Source: Kiritimatiellales bacterium
GTDB taxonomy: Bacteria; Verrucomicrobiota; Kiritimatiellia; Kiritimatiellales; Pontiellaceae
Reading direction: 5' to 3'
Length of the DNA stretch: 5,733 bases
NCBI GenBank assembly: GCA_015486775.1
Contig: WFRA01000013.1
Span: 1-5,733, forward strand
This document shows positions 5,618 to 5,733 of this stretch, piece after piece (position 1 is the first letter of the stretch; every line of letters begins with the position of its first letter). The translations under genes and the position numbers were made by a program. The notes under the pieces are model-generated. The model saw nothing but the letters and a program-made list of their open reading frames with translations, was not told where the DNA came from and did no database searches.

Positions 5618-5733
5618 TTTTTTACGAACCACCACCTTCCGGCTGACGCTCTGGTATCTCGGGGTGTTCAGTATCCTCTCGCTGGCCGTTTTCGGCGTGG
5701 TCTACTTCCTCCTCGCCTCGCACCTGCACGACC
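5595..5733 (+). CDS. Sensor histidine kinase, N-terminal part (cut by window end)
   Basis: An ATG at 5595, inside the regulator gene but in another frame, opens a frame that runs to the window edge (46 codons visible). The peptide begins MSSKQKSSFLRTTTFRLTLW and continues into a clear membrane helix (about residues 20-41, LWYLGVFSIL to YFLLA), then SHLHD. A short basic tail, an RLTLWY entry and one hydrophobic helix are the usual N-terminus of kinases paired with OmpR-type regulators. The G-rich run at 5583-5592 may serve as ribosome site, though it sits very close to the ATG. The 23-bp overlap suggests translational coupling. The kinase core (HAMP, HisKA, HATPase) is outside the window. Confidence 0.88.
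   Translation, partial: MSSKQKSSFLRTTTFRLTLWYLGVFSILSLAVFGVVYFLLASHLHD

Overview
The window reads as bacterial chromosome with moderately high GC. All convincing genes lie on the + strand: glycerol kinase, a long structured intergenic region, a large secreted beta-helix protein, and the start of a two-component system. The best taxonomic guess is the PVC group, with Kiritimatiellota (Pontiella-like) or another Verrucomicrobiota-type lineage favoured. The guess rests on the architecture of the secreted protein: a LamG-like domain, a beta-helix with GGGAY-type repeats, a choice-of-anchor-Q-like module, and DSDGD repeats. This is recall of family style, not a database result.

Layout. 23-1525: complete glpK (500 aa) with its own Shine-Dalgarno. 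1526-2072: about 550 bp with no supportable gene. It holds a nested inverted-repeat element (1605-1879): an imperfect outer repeat pair encloses two self-complementary REP-like palindromes in mirror orientation, with further small hairpins between them. A short AT-richer promoter-like stretch (about 1989-2041) follows. 2073-4751: an 892-aa exported protein with a signal peptide, a LamG-like domain, a 12-turn repeat with strictly periodic Cys and Asn ladders, a choice-of-anchor-Q-like module, three DSDGD calcium-type repeats and a beta-rich C-terminus. 4752-4939: intergenic, with a plausible promoter overlapped by an inverted repeat, and a 60-codon coding-like ORF on the minus strand (4727-4909). 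4940-5617: OmpR/PhoB-family response regulator. 5595-5733: N-terminus of the partner sensor histidine kinase, overlapping the regulator by 23 bp and cut by the window edge.

Functionally the three blocks look independent: cytoplasmic glycerol phosphorylation, an extracellular or surface protein probably binding or acting on glycans, and envelope or ion sensing by a two-component pair. Nothing in the window ties the regulator to the other two genes. No phage, CRISPR, toxin-antitoxin or transposase gene is visible. The most unusual feature is the structured repeat at 1605-1879; no defined new biological system can be claimed from this window alone.
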